This document shows positions 63,956 to 64,000 of a stretch of DNA of 64,000 nt, piece after piece (within the stretch, counting starts at the first letter, position 1; every line of letters begins with the position of its first letter). Source of the DNA: Medakamo hakoo (lineage: Eukaryota > Chlorophyta > Trebouxiophyceae > Coccomyxaceae); NCBI GenBank assembly GCA_026636295.1, contig CP089458.1, positions 372,001-436,000 on the forward strand. The letters run 5' to 3'. The notes beneath the pieces are model-generated. The model ran no database searches and was not told the DNA's origin. It saw only the letters and a list, made by a program, of their open reading frames with translations. The translations under genes were made by a program, and so were the position numbers.

Positions 63956-64000
63956 GTGTCTGAGTGGGCGCGCTGGACTGGAGAGAGGGGACAGGCGCCT

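Noticed and set aside
1-64000. Mobile elements, endogenous viruses, CRISPR arrays
   Set aside because: No reverse transcriptase, integrase, transposase, capsid or long terminal repeat was seen, and no array of spaced direct repeats. All repeats found are microsatellites, homopolymers or one short tandem duplication.
1-64000. tRNA, rRNA and snoRNA genes
   Set aside because: Intergenic gaps were read for A/B-box tRNA signals (GGTTCGA-type) and C/D boxes; none was convincing. A tRNA scan with covariance models would be decisive.

Overview
The window is a very GC-rich, gene-dense piece of nuclear DNA from a green plant-lineage organism, most likely a unicellular green alga; the species cannot be told. 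Evidence: 25 of 32 genes have spliceosomal introns (41 introns read, all GT..AG). One gene encodes photosystem II subunit PsbW, which is known only from green algae and land plants. Others encode a plastid double-domain co-chaperonin (CPN20), a plant-type NNR-epimerase/pyridoxine-phosphate-oxidase fusion (PDX3), a plastid glutamyl endopeptidase, and a protein ending in the CHUP1 chloroplast-positioning domain. No bacterial operon, CRISPR array, transposon, retroelement, rRNA or tRNA was found.

Layout. 0.3-10 kb: GATA zinc-finger factor, DusA-type tRNA-dihydrouridine synthase, CRAL-TRIO protein, CPN20 and an LRR-hydrolase fusion. 10-21 kb: CHUP1-like protein, PDX3, reticulon, tRNA-splicing endonuclease SEN2 and a VMA12-like protein. 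21-31 kb: transportin-3/importin-13, unrecognised helical proteins, a 53-residue membrane ORF placed 16 bp before a larger gene, and PsbW. 31-41 kb: eIF2-alpha, a TSSC4-like protein, PRPP synthetase, the ribosome-assembly GTPase NOG1 and a histidine protein methyltransferase. 41-45 kb: three secreted-protein genes in a row, one with a C-terminal ShKT domain and two sharing a new-looking eight-cysteine domain. 45-64 kb: 3-hydroxyisobutyrate dehydrogenase, ORC1, an ARID protein with a BAF250/LFR-like C-terminus, condensin SMC2, the plastid glutamyl peptidase and a few unknowns.

The genes do not form one pathway. Housekeeping themes recur: translation and RNA (eIF2-alpha, DusA, SEN2, NOG1, TSSC4-like), chromosomes (ORC1, SMC2, ARID, GATA) and plastid upkeep (CPN20, PsbW, glutamyl peptidase, PDX3, CHUP1-like). 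Genes alternate strand and are tightly packed, with gaps often under 300 bp and as short as 16-91 bp. Of 32 stop codons, 25 are TGA, 7 TAG and none TAA. Introns mostly start GTG, and about a third carry a T-run just after the 5' splice site.

Most worth a second look: the ARID-LFR-like protein, the CHUP1-like protein, the LRR-hydrolase fusion, the secreted eight-cysteine pair beside the ShKT protein, and the possible dicistronic transcript at 27.1-29.8 kb. All exon joins were read by eye from frame, phase, splice signals and recalled family sequences; no search was run.
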